A DNA stretch of 39,332 nucleotides from an uncultured Lachnospiraceae bacterium. GTDB lineage: Bacteria > Bacillota_A > Clostridia > Lachnospirales > Lachnospiraceae. The notes under the pieces were generated by a model that worked only from the letters and a program-made list of their open reading frames with translations, was not told where the DNA came from and did no database searches. Of the stretch, positions 8,239 to 17,653 are shown piece by piece. The number at the start of each line of letters is the position of its first letter. The first letter of the stretch is position 1. Location of the stretch: the NCBI GenBank assembly GCA_910585655.1, contig CAJUFW010000006.1:5073-44404 (forward strand). The letters are read 5' to 3'. The position numbers and the translations under genes were made by a program.

Positions 8239-9108
8239 GTGGAACAGCCGGAACGTACCATTCAAATAAGGATACCAGAGGAGGAATTATGGGAAAACCT
8301 GAAAATTTCCAATGATTTTATGTTTGCCAAAGTAATGAGGAATCCGGAGCTATGCAAAGGGATGTTAGAGCGTTTGTTAGACATTTCGATCGATCGTGTC
8401 GAATATCCGGAGGAACAAAAAGTAATTGATATTGCAAAAGATAGTAAAAGCGTACGTCTGGGCGTATATCTAAAAGATGAAAAAGGAACTGTTTACAACA
8501 TAGAGATTCAGACGACAAACAGCCGGAACATTCCGAAAAGAACAAGATTTTACCAGGGCATGATTGATTTGAATGCGATTGAAAAGGGAGCGGATTATAG
8601 CGAACTGCCACAGAGTTTTGTCATTTTTATCTGTACATTTGATGTATTTGGAGAAAGTCGTTGGAAGTATACCTTTGAAAATATATGTCGGGAAAATATG
8701 AACTTGTCTTTGCAGGACGGAACGACGAAGATTTTTTTTAATACTACAGGGACGAAAGGGAATCTGAATAAGCAGGCAGTGAATGTTCTGAAGTTTATAG
8801 AAGACAATACAATAGAAGACGATTTTACAAAAAGGCTTGCACAGGAAGTACAGAAAATTAAGGAAAATAAAGAATGGAAGGTGGAATATATGACGTTGCT
8901 GATGCGGGAGCGGGAAAAGTATCAGGAAGGAATGGCAGAGGGAGAAGCGCGGGGAAGAACAAAAGGAAAAGCCTATGGAATCATGGAGTTTGCCATAGAC
9001 CTTGGTTATACCAAGGAAGAAATTCTTGCTGTTTTGCAAAAAAAGCTTAACATTGACAGAGGGCAGGCAGAGGAATATTTAAAAGAATATTATGAGGAAG
9101 CTTTTTAA
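8239..9108 (+). CDS. Rpn/PDDEXK_2-family protein, probably catalytically impaired
   Basis: The 289-residue product matches the Rpn family of recombination-promoting nucleases, often annotated as putative transposase with a PD-(D/E)XK fold. The N-terminal L-K-I-S-N-D-F-M-F-A-K segment (21-31) and the Y-N-I-E-I-Q motif (86-91, with E89 and Q91) are typical. The family usually has an R-L-D-V segment supplying the first catalytic Asp; here it reads R-L-G-V with G75. The C-terminal tail (about 215-289) is charged and helical. The GTG start at 8239 is supported by AGAGG 4-5 nt upstream; an overlapping 25-codon frame from the ATG at 8192 is in another frame. The gene leads the run into the GH78 gene (41-nt gap). 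It is not itself evidence of a mobile element. Confidence 0.85.
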   Translation: MEQPERTIQIRIPEEELWENLKISNDFMFAKVMRNPELCKGMLERLLDISIDRVEYPEEQKVIDIAKDSKSVRLGVYLKDEKGTVYNIEIQTTNSRNIPKRTRFYQGMIDLNAIEKGADYSELPQSFVIFICTFDVFGESRWKYTFENICRENMNLSLQDGTTKIFFNTTGTKGNLNKQAVNVLKFIEDNTIEDDFTKRLAQEVQKIKENKEWKVEYMTLLMREREKYQEGMAEGEARGRTKGKAYGIMEFAIDLGYTKEEILAVLQKKLNIDRGQAEEYLKEYYEEAF

Positions 9109-9149
9109 TCGTGTAGCGTGTTTTACAGATTTAGATAGGAGAGTTTTTT

Positions 9150-12100
9150 ATGAAGATTAGAAGATTACGTGCGAACCATTACAAAAACCCAATGGGATAT
9201 GATTTATCGGATTTGAGTTTGTCCTGGGTGGCAGAGAGCGACCAGGCAAAAAGGCAGAAAAACGCCAGAGTACGGATTGCTACCAGTCCGGATATGAGAA
9301 AGGAAAGTATTGTACATGACAGCGCGGCAGAGTCGGGGCAGGGCAGTATGATAGATAGTCGTTCCTATCAGCCGGGACTGATCTTAAAGCCGCGCACCCG
9401 TTATTTTTGGGACGTAGAGGTGGAGGGAGACAATGGGGAGCGTGCGGTCAGCGAGAAGGCTTGGTTTGAAACCGGAAAGCTAAAAGAGCCATGGTGTGCA
9501 AAGTGGATTACAGCAAAGCTTCCGGCAGACGTTCATCCTTATGTTCGGAAAAGCTTTACCATAGATAGTTCGATGGAGGAGATTATCTCTGCCAGAGTAT
9601 ATATAAGCGCCGCCGGAATTTATGAATTGTATATAGATGGGAGAAAAGTTTCTAACGAATATTTGCTCCCGGGTTCTCATGCGTATGATTATTGGATGCA
9701 GTATCAGACATTTGATGTGACTAAGGCGCTGCTTTACCAGAAAGAAAAGGAGCATGTATTAGGAGTTATGCTCGGAAAAGGCTGGTTTTCCGGGCGTTTT
9801 GGTCTGGGAAATACGAAAAACGGCTACGGGGATCGCATGGCTGTTCTCTGCGAGCTGGTGATTACTAAAAAAGACGGCTCAACGATAGTGATTGGGACGG
9901 ATGAAAGCTGGGAGTCACATGCGGGTCCGGTGACGGAAAGCAGTATTTATGACGGAGAACATTACGATGCCAGGCTGGAGGTGCCGAACTGGTGCGAGGC
10001 AGATGGTGTGCGTGTACAAAATGGGGATGAACAGAATGGAACCAGTAAAAATCACACGGCATTATGGGAGGGCGTAGAACCGATTTCTTTACATATCGGT
10101 CCGATGTCAGAGCGTCTTAGCCCGCCGATAGAGAAGCAGCAAAGTTTTCCAGTGGCAGAAGTAATCCAGACGCCAAAGGGAGAAACGGTGCTGGATTTCG
10201 GTCAGAACATGACCGGCTGGGTAGAGCTTGAGGCAGCGCTTCCAAAGGGAACGCGAGTTTTTTTCCAATACAGCGAGATTTTACAAGACGGTTGCTTTTA
10301 CAATGAAAATCTGCGGAGTGCCAGAGCGGAATTTTCCTATATCGCCGGAGGAAACAGTGCAGGAGTAGACGGAAAAGAACCGGAGACCGTTACGATCCGA
10401 CCGCACTTTACTTTTTATGGATTCCGTTATGTAAAAGTGGAGATTAGTGCGCCGGAAGGAAGTACGGAGAAGAAGCTTCCTCTGGAGGCAGTAGGACTTG
10501 GCAAGGAGAACTTTACTGCCTGGGTGATTCATTCTACGATGACGCCGACAGTTCAAATCGAAACCTCAGACGAACGGGTCAATCGTCTGATTTTAAATGC
10601 GATGTGGGGGCAAAAGGGAAATTTCCTGGATGTGCCGACAGACTGCCCGCAGCGGGACGAACGAATGGGCTGGACGGGCGACGCCCAGATCTTTTGTGGA
10701 ACGGCGAGCTTTTTTACGGATACGGCAGGATTTTATCAGAAATATATGCGCGACGTAAGGGAGGAACAGCTCCGACTAAATGGTTCCGTCCCGTTTGTAG
10801 TTCCAAGCCCAAAGGTAGGGGGAATTGGAGAGGGGAACGGTTCTTGTGCCTGGGCAGATGTAGCAGCCGTGATTCCATGGACGCTGTATTTGTATTTTGG
10901 GGATAAGACGTTACTGGCAAAACAATATGACACAATGAAGGATTGGGTGGAATATATCAAACAGAAGGACGAGGAGAGCGGAGGAGGTCGTCTCTGGCAG
11001 ACCGGCTTTCATTTTGCGGACTGGCTGGCGTTAGATAACTATCGGGAGCCGGAAAGCAGCATGGGCGGTACAGACTGCTATTACGTGGCTTCGGCGTATT
11101 ACTATTATTCGACGAAACTGACCGCAGATGCGGCGGAAGTTCTTGGAAAACAAGAGGATGCAAAGAAATACCGCAGACTGCAGCAGGAGATCAAAGAGGC
11201 TTTTCAGAAAGAATATTTTACACCAAACGGACGAATTGCCGAACACACACAGACCGCCCAGGTAATCGCATTGTTTTTTGACCTGATTCCGGAGGAGAGT
11301 CGGGGTAAAGTAGTCAATACGCTAAAACAGATGATCAAGGAAAACGGGATGCACTTAAATACCGGTTTTGTAGGGACGCCGTATTTGTGCCGTGTTTTGT
11401 CCGGGAACGGAGCAAACGACTATGCCTATAGGCTGCTGATGAAAGAGGATTATCCAAGCTGGCTATACGAGGTCAGTATGGGAGCTACGACAATCTGGGA
11501 GCGTTGGAATTCCGTAATGCCGGACGGGCATTTGTCCGGTACGGGCATGAACAGTCTGAACCATTATGCGTATGGCTCTGTAGTAGAATGGATCATAAGG
11601 GATATCTGTGGAATCAATCCGGTGTTGACGGAACCAGGTTTTCGCCGGACGCTGATTAAGCCGCAGCCGTACGGTTTGCTGACTTATGCTTCAATGAGCT
11701 ATGATTCTCCATGCGGACGCTATATCAGTGGGTGGGAACTGTCAGAAGAGGAGAGGCTGGTGACGGTACGTTTGACGATTCCGTTCCATTGTACGGCGGA
11801 GGTACATCTGCCGGATGCCGCCGGAAAAACGCTGCGGGTAATCCGAAGCTGTGGAGCTTTTGCCCCAGAACAAACAGAAGCTGGTAATGCGGTAGAAGAA
11901 GTTTGGGACAGCAACGGCTCTTCCGCTGTGAAGCTGTTAGAAGCCGGAAGCTATATTATCACTTATGAGGCTCCGGACAGTTATTTCCAGTCTCTTTCGA
12001 TAGACAGTGAATTAAAGGAAATTTTGGCAAGCGAGCAGGGGAAAACCGTATTGTTTGAACATATACCATCATTGGCAAAAGCGATAGAAGATAAGACGCT

Positions 12101-12230
12101 GCCAATGGAGCAGATGGGGGATCGCAGCCTGGTTGATTTGCTGGAAATGGCATCTGCTATGGGAAACGCAGCTTTTTCCCTGGAGCAAAGAAAGAGGCTG
12201 GACGAAGCCTTAGGAAACTGTCAGTTATAA
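9150..12230 (+). CDS. Alpha-L-rhamnosidase, glycoside hydrolase family 78
   Basis: A 1026-residue GH78 enzyme that hydrolyses terminal alpha-L-rhamnose from glycosides or pectin fragments. Domains in order: an N-terminal beta-sandwich (about 5-110), a carbohydrate-binding-like domain starting at W-C-A-K-W-I (about 115-330), a beta domain with V-L-D-F-G-Q-N-M-T-G-W (about 335-465), the (alpha/alpha)6 barrel (about 470-830) and a C-terminal beta domain (about 830-930). The canonical motif D-C-P-Q-R-D-E-R-M-G-W-T-G-D begins at D498, with E504 as general acid. The likely base is E784 in T-T-I-W-E-R-W. A further helical tail of about 80 residues (945-1026) is unusual. No signal peptide. AGGAGAG precedes the ATG. 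The gene lies 24 nt before the SGNH gene. Confidence 0.95.
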   Translation: MKIRRLRANHYKNPMGYDLSDLSLSWVAESDQAKRQKNARVRIATSPDMRKESIVHDSAAESGQGSMIDSRSYQPGLILKPRTRYFWDVEVEGDNGERAVSEKAWFETGKLKEPWCAKWITAKLPADVHPYVRKSFTIDSSMEEIISARVYISAAGIYELYIDGRKVSNEYLLPGSHAYDYWMQYQTFDVTKALLYQKEKEHVLGVMLGKGWFSGRFGLGNTKNGYGDRMAVLCELVITKKDGSTIVIGTDESWESHAGPVTESSIYDGEHYDARLEVPNWCEADGVRVQNGDEQNGTSKNHTALWEGVEPISLHIGPMSERLSPPIEKQQSFPVAEVIQTPKGETVLDFGQNMTGWVELEAALPKGTRVFFQYSEILQDGCFYNENLRSARAEFSYIAGGNSAGVDGKEPETVTIRPHFTFYGFRYVKVEISAPEGSTEKKLPLEAVGLGKENFTAWVIHSTMTPTVQIETSDERVNRLILNAMWGQKGNFLDVPTDCPQRDERMGWTGDAQIFCGTASFFTDTAGFYQKYMRDVREEQLRLNGSVPFVVPSPKVGGIGEGNGSCAWADVAAVIPWTLYLYFGDKTLLAKQYDTMKDWVEYIKQKDEESGGGRLWQTGFHFADWLALDNYREPESSMGGTDCYYVASAYYYYSTKLTADAAEVLGKQEDAKKYRRLQQEIKEAFQKEYFTPNGRIAEHTQTAQVIALFFDLIPEESRGKVVNTLKQMIKENGMHLNTGFVGTPYLCRVLSGNGANDYAYRLLMKEDYPSWLYEVSMGATTIWERWNSVMPDGHLSGTGMNSLNHYAYGSVVEWIIRDICGINPVLTEPGFRRTLIKPQPYGLLTYASMSYDSPCGRYISGWELSEEERLVTVRLTIPFHCTAEVHLPDAAGKTLRVIRSCGAFAPEQTEAGNAVEEVWDSNGSSAVKLLEAGSYIITYEAPDSYFQSLSIDSELKEILASEQGKTVLFEHIPSLAKAIEDKTLPMEQMGDRSLVDLLEMASAMGNAAFSLEQRKRLDEALGNCQL

Positions 12231-12254
12231 TCAAAGAAAAAAGGGAGATAAAAA

Positions 12255-13136
12255 ATGAAAACAACATTTCGTACCCGCCAGCCATATGCGGATAAATTTT
12301 TAGAGTGTGCCAGAAAAATGCCTTGCGTCAGTCCGGTAAAGCCGGAACGATTTATGGAAAAGATGCGGACCAATCAGGGGAGTATTGGAATGCTGTCCGG
12401 AATGGGCTTAGATGAAAACGGACTGGAGCGGAAAAATCCGGTGATGGTAGCGTTGGGAGACAGCGTAACGGCAGGGCATTTTGAAAGTCTGCTACCAAGC
12501 GCTCCAAAGGAATTAAAGGCGTTTTTAAAAAAGGCGCAGGAAGAGAACGTTTCGGAGGAGGGAACGAAGCAGCGGAAGCGTCCGCCGGTGGAGATTACGG
12601 ATTCCCGTGAGAGCTATTTGGAAAAATTCCGTTATGCGTTGATCGATCGCTATGAACTGACTTCCGTCAGCGCGATTAACGCCGGAATTGCCGGGGACAA
12701 TCTAATCCAGATGTCTGCCAGGGCAGAGCGGGACGTGATCCGCTATCAGCCGGATTTGGTACTGATCAACGGTTCTCTTAACTGGGATGCCCGCCTGGGG
12801 ACGACCGCGGAGTATAAAGAGGTGCTTCGGAAGCTGGTACGGCGAATCAAGGAGGAAACCGAGGCGGATATTATTTTGCTGACGCCGAACGGAGATTTGC
12901 CGAATACGTTATTTGGCGGCGAAAACGCTCCGGAGCCGACCACCCCGGAACGGGTACAAGCCATCCGGGAACTAGCGGCAGAGGAGGAAGTTTGCCTGGC
13001 GGATACTTATGCGGTTTGGGAGGCAGCAAGAGAAGCAGGCTGCCCGTGGAAGGAGCTGCTGGCAAACGGGATTAACCATCCGGGCGTAGAAGGACATGAG
13101 GTGTACGCCATTACCTTGATGAAACTGTTTGAGTAA
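12255..13136 (+). CDS. SGNH/GDSL-family hydrolase
   Basis: A 293-residue SGNH hydrolase, a family of esterases and deacetylases. Block I is G-D-S-V at 68-71 with nucleophile S70. An A-G-I-A-G-D-N segment gives block II, and an L-I-N-G-S-L-N-W-D segment stands where block III (GxND) is expected. The catalytic His would be H275 in G-I-N-H-P-G; the usual Asp three residues before it is G272, with N271 one further. No signal peptide is present, so it acts in the cytoplasm. Its position between a rhamnosidase and sbcD suggests deacylation of imported, acylated plant glycosides, but this is inferred. Confidence 0.85.
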   Translation: MKTTFRTRQPYADKFLECARKMPCVSPVKPERFMEKMRTNQGSIGMLSGMGLDENGLERKNPVMVALGDSVTAGHFESLLPSAPKELKAFLKKAQEENVSEEGTKQRKRPPVEITDSRESYLEKFRYALIDRYELTSVSAINAGIAGDNLIQMSARAERDVIRYQPDLVLINGSLNWDARLGTTAEYKEVLRKLVRRIKEETEADIILLTPNGDLPNTLFGGENAPEPTTPERVQAIRELAAEEEVCLADTYAVWEAAREAGCPWKELLANGINHPGVEGHEVYAITLMKLFE

Positions 13137-13148
13137 AGGAGCAAATTT

Positions 13149-14378
13149 ATGAAATTTTTACACTTGGCAGATCTGCACTTTGGAAAATCTATCTATGGTG
13201 TTTCTTTGCTGGAAAAGGGAGACCAGCCGGTTTGGGTAGAGCGCTTTTTGCAGTTGGTTTGTGAAATTCAGCCGGATGTCATTGTGATCGCGGGGGATGT
13301 TTATGACAGAAGCTCTCCTTCTGGCGAAGCAGTGGCATTGCTAGATAGTATGATCACAGACCTGGCAGAGAAAGAAATCCCGGTTATTATCGTTGCAGGA
13401 AATCATGATTCCGGTCAGCGTTTGTCGTTTGGCGGCAGTCTGCTGGCAAAACAGAGGATACATATTTCGGGTGTACTTTCTAAGGAGCTTCCCTGTGTGA
13501 CCCTTTCGGATCAGGAGGGACCGGTCAATTTCTGGCTGATGCCGTATATTTTTCCCAGTCTTGTGGCGCAAAGGCTGGAGGACGAGAGTATTCGGGACTA
13601 TGATACTGCGGTCAGAAGATTATTAGAGCTGCAAAAGATTGACTTTTCCCAAAGAAATGTCCTGATAGCGCATCAAAATGTCACAGCAAACGGTCAGGAA
13701 AGCACCCGTGGCGGGTCGGAATCTATGGTAGGAGGCGTAGGACAGGTGGATTACAGCGTCTTTGAGGGATTTGACTATGTGGCGTTAGGGCATATCCATT
13801 CTTCTTATCCGGTCGGACGGGAGACGATCCGTTATGCCGGCTCTCCTTTGTGCTATCACTTTAACGAGACAAAGCAGCCAGTCAAAGGACCGATTCTCGT
13901 GGAATTAGGCGCTAAGGGAACTCTACCGAACATAGAGACAAAGAGCATCGAACCATTGCATCCGATGCGGGAGATCCGGGGAGCGTATGAAACGATCCGG
14001 GCGGAGGAGCTTCAGAATACGACTCAGGGTGAATACGTCCGGATTGTGCTGACCGATCGGCGGAATGAACCGAACATCTATCATTTTTTCCGAGAGCTGT
14101 TTGAAAAGCGAGGCAGCGTCGTGATGGAAGTAACGTCTGAATATAACCAGTTCCAGGCGATGCCTTCTGCTGCTCCGTCCGGCACAGCGGAGGAACTGGC
14201 GATAGAAGAGTTGTTTGCGGAGTTTTATACCGAGCGGTTTGGCGGAAAGACTCCTGATCCACAGGAGCAGGAATTGCTTCGTTTTGCAGGAGAGCAGATG
14301 CGTCAGGCGGAGTCGGATATTTCCTGCCAGGCGGAGGAACTGCGGAAATTTGCGCTGGAACAGGAGGATGCAGAATGA
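13149..14378 (+). CDS. sbcD: Exonuclease subunit SbcD
   Basis: A 409-residue Mre11-type nuclease subunit of the SbcCD complex, which trims DNA hairpins and blocked double-strand ends. Metal-binding phosphodiesterase motifs are all present: D8-x-H10 near the start, A-G-D50-V-Y-D, G-N85-H86-D87, A-H-Q and G-H-I-H. The capping domain follows from about 270. GAGC precedes the ATG. The gene starts 12 nt after the SGNH gene and overlaps sbcC by 4 nt (ATGA at 14375-14378), which implies translational coupling of the two subunits. Confidence 0.96.
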   Translation: MKFLHLADLHFGKSIYGVSLLEKGDQPVWVERFLQLVCEIQPDVIVIAGDVYDRSSPSGEAVALLDSMITDLAEKEIPVIIVAGNHDSGQRLSFGGSLLAKQRIHISGVLSKELPCVTLSDQEGPVNFWLMPYIFPSLVAQRLEDESIRDYDTAVRRLLELQKIDFSQRNVLIAHQNVTANGQESTRGGSESMVGGVGQVDYSVFEGFDYVALGHIHSSYPVGRETIRYAGSPLCYHFNETKQPVKGPILVELGAKGTLPNIETKSIEPLHPMREIRGAYETIRAEELQNTTQGEYVRIVLTDRRNEPNIYHFFRELFEKRGSVVMEVTSEYNQFQAMPSAAPSGTAEELAIEELFAEFYTERFGGKTPDPQEQELLRFAGEQMRQAESDISCQAEELRKFALEQEDAE

Positions 14379-17300
14379 AACCAATTTTCTTGGAAATGAC
14401 CGCGTTTGGTTCCTATGCGAAAAAAACATCGGTCGATTTTGAACGTTTGAACGACGGGCTTTACCTGATTACGGGAGACACCGGGGCTGGAAAGACGACG
14501 ATTTTCGATGCGATTATGTTTGCTCTTTACGGAGAGGCAAGCGGCGACCGTAAAACGGACATGCTGCACTGTGACTTTGTAGATAAGTCGGGGGATACGA
14601 TAGTTACCTTGAAATTTTGGCAGGATAACAAGGAATATACCGTTACCCGAACGATTCACTACTCGAAAAAACGCGGAAGCATCGATCAATTTAATCTTCC
14701 AACACAAAAAGCAACTTTATGGGAACCAGAAAAGGATCCGATAGAGGGAGCGGAGAAAGTAACAAAACGCTGTGAAAGCCTGCTGGGGCTGACTGCAGAG
14801 CAGTTCCATAAAATCGTGATGTTGGCGCAGGGAAAGTTTAAGGAATTTTTAGATGCAAACAGTGAAAAGAAAAATGAAATTTTAGGAAAGTTGTTTGATA
14901 ATTCTGCTTATGTTCGGTATCAGGAATTGCTCGGTATGGCAAGAGAGACACTGAAAAAAGAGAGAAACGAGCATATAAAATGCGTAGAAGATACGATGCA
15001 GGATTTTTTCCGGCTTCCGGAGGAAAGCGAGAACGGCGGATGGGAGCGGTATCTTCCGGAGCATCCGGATCTGGTAGAGCATTTGAATGAGCTGATAGGG
15101 GCGGATGAGTGTTGCTTGGAGGAGCTAAAAGAAACCCGCGATAGATTCAGTAATCAAAAGAGCGAACTGGATAAACAGAAAGGAGCTGCCAAAGGAAACA
15201 ATCAACTGATCGAAGAGCAGAGGAGCAAAAGAGGGCAGCTTGCCGAACTGGAAGCACAGAAGGATGCCATGGATCAGCTACAGACGGAGTATGATGCCGT
15301 CGAGAAAGCCCTGCATCAGATTCAGCCGAAATGGGCTTTGGTTCATAAGGCGGCGCAGTTACTGGGCAGAACAAAGGAAGATATCGGGAACTTACAGGAG
15401 CTTTTGGAACAGCAGAACGAGCGGCTCAGAAAAGCGCAGATGATAGTTGATAAGGATAGCAGTGCGAAAGAAGAAATCCAAAGATATCATACGGAAATCC
15501 AAAACCTGAAGGATATCCTGCCAAAATACGAGGAATTAGAAACCAGACAAGAAACGACAAAAAAGATAAAAGAGCGGATTCAGAACACGAAGAAAAAGAA
15601 AGAAGAGGCAAAAAAGCAATCAGAGCAGGAACAGGCGTATTTGGAGGGGCTGATCAAAGAACGGTCTGAGTTGGCAGGGATAGATGCAGAGGTGGTGAGA
15701 CTGGAGCATCGCTACAAGGAGGCGCAGAACAACAAGAAGCTTTCCTCTGCTCTTTTGGATCGGATGAACATAGTCTTTGATGAGGAGAAAAAACTTGCAA
15801 AAGAAAGAAAGAACCTCGAAACCTTGACAAAAGAGGCAGTTCAGTCAGAACAGCACCATCACGATTTATACCAGGCGTTTATCAGCGGGCAGGCGGGACT
15901 TCTGGCGGAAGAACTACGACAGAGCCTTGCCAGACAGGGAGAGGCAGAATGCCCGGTATGCCGTTCCAGATTTCATACGGGACAAGAACACTGCTTTGCC
16001 ATTCTTACGGATAAAACACCGACGAAAACAGCAGTGGATACGGCAAAACGTGAGTATGAAAAAAAAGAGCAGGAACGCGGAAGACAGGAAGGGATAGCAG
16101 AGAAGCTGCACGCCACCATCAATGCAGAGAAAGAGGCTATTCTGCGGGAGGCGCAGGCGCTTTTGGACTGCCCGGACTGGGGCAGCCTGGCATCGGACGG
16201 CTATCTTGCCCGTCAGATGGATTCTTTTTCCAAAACAGAAGCCAACGCGAAGGAGACATTGGAGGAGGCAGTCAACAAACAAAAGCGCAGCAAGGAATTA
16301 GAGGAACTGCAAAAACAGAAGGAAGCCAGTCTCAAGGAACTGGAAAAAAGGAGTTCCGATTGGGAAGAGGAACTTAGAGAGCAGGAACTCGCGCTCAAGG
16401 AACTGGATACGGAAATCCACATACTGCAAGGGCAGCTAAACTTTCCGGACAAAAAAGCAGCCAATGAGCAAATCCGTTCCAGGGAAAAAGAACAAGCCCG
16501 TTTGCAGAAGCAGGTTGACGAGAATCAGAAGGCGTTAGACAAGGGAAAGAAAGAACGAAATACCACACAAGGCAGTCTGGTTCATATGCAGGAGCTTTTG
16601 CCTGGGCAGGAGCAGGAGAAAAGGAATGCAGAAGCCGCACTAAAACATACGCTGTCACAGAACGGTTTTCTGACGTTGGAGGATGCGAAGCGGGCGCTGC
16701 ACCCGATTGGAGACCAGGGTGGAGAAGCATGGCTAAGAGAGCAGCAAGCAAGGTTAGAGGAATACCGCAGCAAGCGAAAAAGTGTAAAGGAACGATTGGA
16801 GGAATTGTCGAAACAGACAGAAGGGCTTGTATACACGGATTTGACAGAGCTTGAGAATCAGATCAAACAGGCGGATAGCGATTTTCTTGCTGCAAATACC
16901 GCTTGCAGCAAACAGGAACAACTATTGGAAAATCATCGTCTTACCGCAAAAAAGGTTTCCAGGGCGAAAGCGGAGCTGATAAAGTCAGAACCGGCATGGC
17001 AGAGGTTAAATCGGCTTGCCGACCTGGCGATAGGTACCAGCGGCGAAGGAGGTAAGCTGAGCTTTGACCGGTATGTGATGGGAACCGTGTTCCGGGAGGT
17101 TCTGGAAATGGCAAACCGGCGGCTGCATACGATGAGCGGCGGGAAATATGAATTGATTCACCAGATCAGCGCAGGTCATAAAGCTGCAAAGGCAGGGCTT
17201 GAGATGGAAGTATTGGATATGGCGACCGGGAAGCGGCGGGATTCTAAGTCTCTATCCGGTGGAGAGTCCTTTCTGGTATCCCTGTCTCTGGCGTTGGGAC

Positions 17301-17539
17301 TGTCTGACGTGGTGCAGAGCCATACAGGCAGCAAGAGGCTGGACGCCCTGTTTATTGACGAAGGATTTGGATCTCTGGACAACGGTACTTTAGATATGGC
17401 GTTGGAAGCGCTGAATCAGCTAACAGCGGGCAAATGTCTGGTAGGAATCATTTCCCATGTCGGGAAACTAGAGGAGAACATTCCGCAGAAAATCAGAGTG
17501 AAAAACAGCGAACAAGGAAGTTCGCTGGAAATTTGCTAA
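14375..17539 (+). CDS. sbcC: Exonuclease subunit SbcC (SMC/Rad50-type ATPase)
   Basis: A 1054-residue Rad50-like ATPase that works with SbcD. Walker A is G-D-T-G-A-G-K-T at 34-41, a Q-loop lies in M-L-A-Q-G-K-F, and two long coiled-coil arms flank a zinc hook C526-P-V-C529. The C-terminal part holds the signature L-S-G-G-E at 960-964 and a Walker B F-I-D-E-G-F-G-S-L-D. Length is normal for Firmicutes SbcC. The start codon overlaps the sbcD stop. A bidirectional terminator follows about 80 nt downstream. Confidence 0.97.
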   Translation: MKPIFLEMTAFGSYAKKTSVDFERLNDGLYLITGDTGAGKTTIFDAIMFALYGEASGDRKTDMLHCDFVDKSGDTIVTLKFWQDNKEYTVTRTIHYSKKRGSIDQFNLPTQKATLWEPEKDPIEGAEKVTKRCESLLGLTAEQFHKIVMLAQGKFKEFLDANSEKKNEILGKLFDNSAYVRYQELLGMARETLKKERNEHIKCVEDTMQDFFRLPEESENGGWERYLPEHPDLVEHLNELIGADECCLEELKETRDRFSNQKSELDKQKGAAKGNNQLIEEQRSKRGQLAELEAQKDAMDQLQTEYDAVEKALHQIQPKWALVHKAAQLLGRTKEDIGNLQELLEQQNERLRKAQMIVDKDSSAKEEIQRYHTEIQNLKDILPKYEELETRQETTKKIKERIQNTKKKKEEAKKQSEQEQAYLEGLIKERSELAGIDAEVVRLEHRYKEAQNNKKLSSALLDRMNIVFDEEKKLAKERKNLETLTKEAVQSEQHHHDLYQAFISGQAGLLAEELRQSLARQGEAECPVCRSRFHTGQEHCFAILTDKTPTKTAVDTAKREYEKKEQERGRQEGIAEKLHATINAEKEAILREAQALLDCPDWGSLASDGYLARQMDSFSKTEANAKETLEEAVNKQKRSKELEELQKQKEASLKELEKRSSDWEEELREQELALKELDTEIHILQGQLNFPDKKAANEQIRSREKEQARLQKQVDENQKALDKGKKERNTTQGSLVHMQELLPGQEQEKRNAEAALKHTLSQNGFLTLEDAKRALHPIGDQGGEAWLREQQARLEEYRSKRKSVKERLEELSKQTEGLVYTDLTELENQIKQADSDFLAANTACSKQEQLLENHRLTAKKVSRAKAELIKSEPAWQRLNRLADLAIGTSGEGGKLSFDRYVMGTVFREVLEMANRRLHTMSGGKYELIHQISAGHKAAKAGLEMEVLDMATGKRRDSKSLSGGESFLVSLSLALGLSDVVQSHTGSKRLDALFIDEGFGSLDNGTLDMALEALNQLTAGKCLVGIISHVGKLEENIPQKIRVKNSEQGSSLEIC

Positions 17540-17619
17540 CCAAATGCAGGTTGTATTGTAACTGGCTTAGTGTCAGAATGACAGCTTCCAGTTTATCGGT
17601 CTGATGAAAGACGAGAGTA

Positions 17620-17645
17620 GGGCGGCGGTGACTATCCCGCCGCCC
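17620..17645. terminator. Bidirectional terminator between sbcC and the ABC transporter
   Basis: GGGCGGCGG (17620-17628) pairs perfectly with CCGCCGCCC (17637-17645) around an 8-nt loop. The two flanking genes converge on it, so it probably serves both. The T-tract is modest on either strand (TTGACTGTTT on the plus side). Confidence 0.8.
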
Positions 17646-17653
17646 TTGACTGT

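Noticed and set aside
8192..8269. 25-codon frame overlapping the Rpn start
   Set aside because: GGAG is only 2 nt from its ATG, and the peptide is low-complexity; a leader peptide role cannot be supported.
8470..9039. Open frame of 189 codons on the minus strand, rich in F, L and I
   Set aside because: It is opposite the Rpn gene; the hydrophobic look comes from reverse-reading lysine- and glutamate-rich codons.
8239..9108. Mobile element based on the transposase label of the Rpn family
   Set aside because: No terminal inverted repeats or target duplications flank the gene, and the family is not a true transposase.
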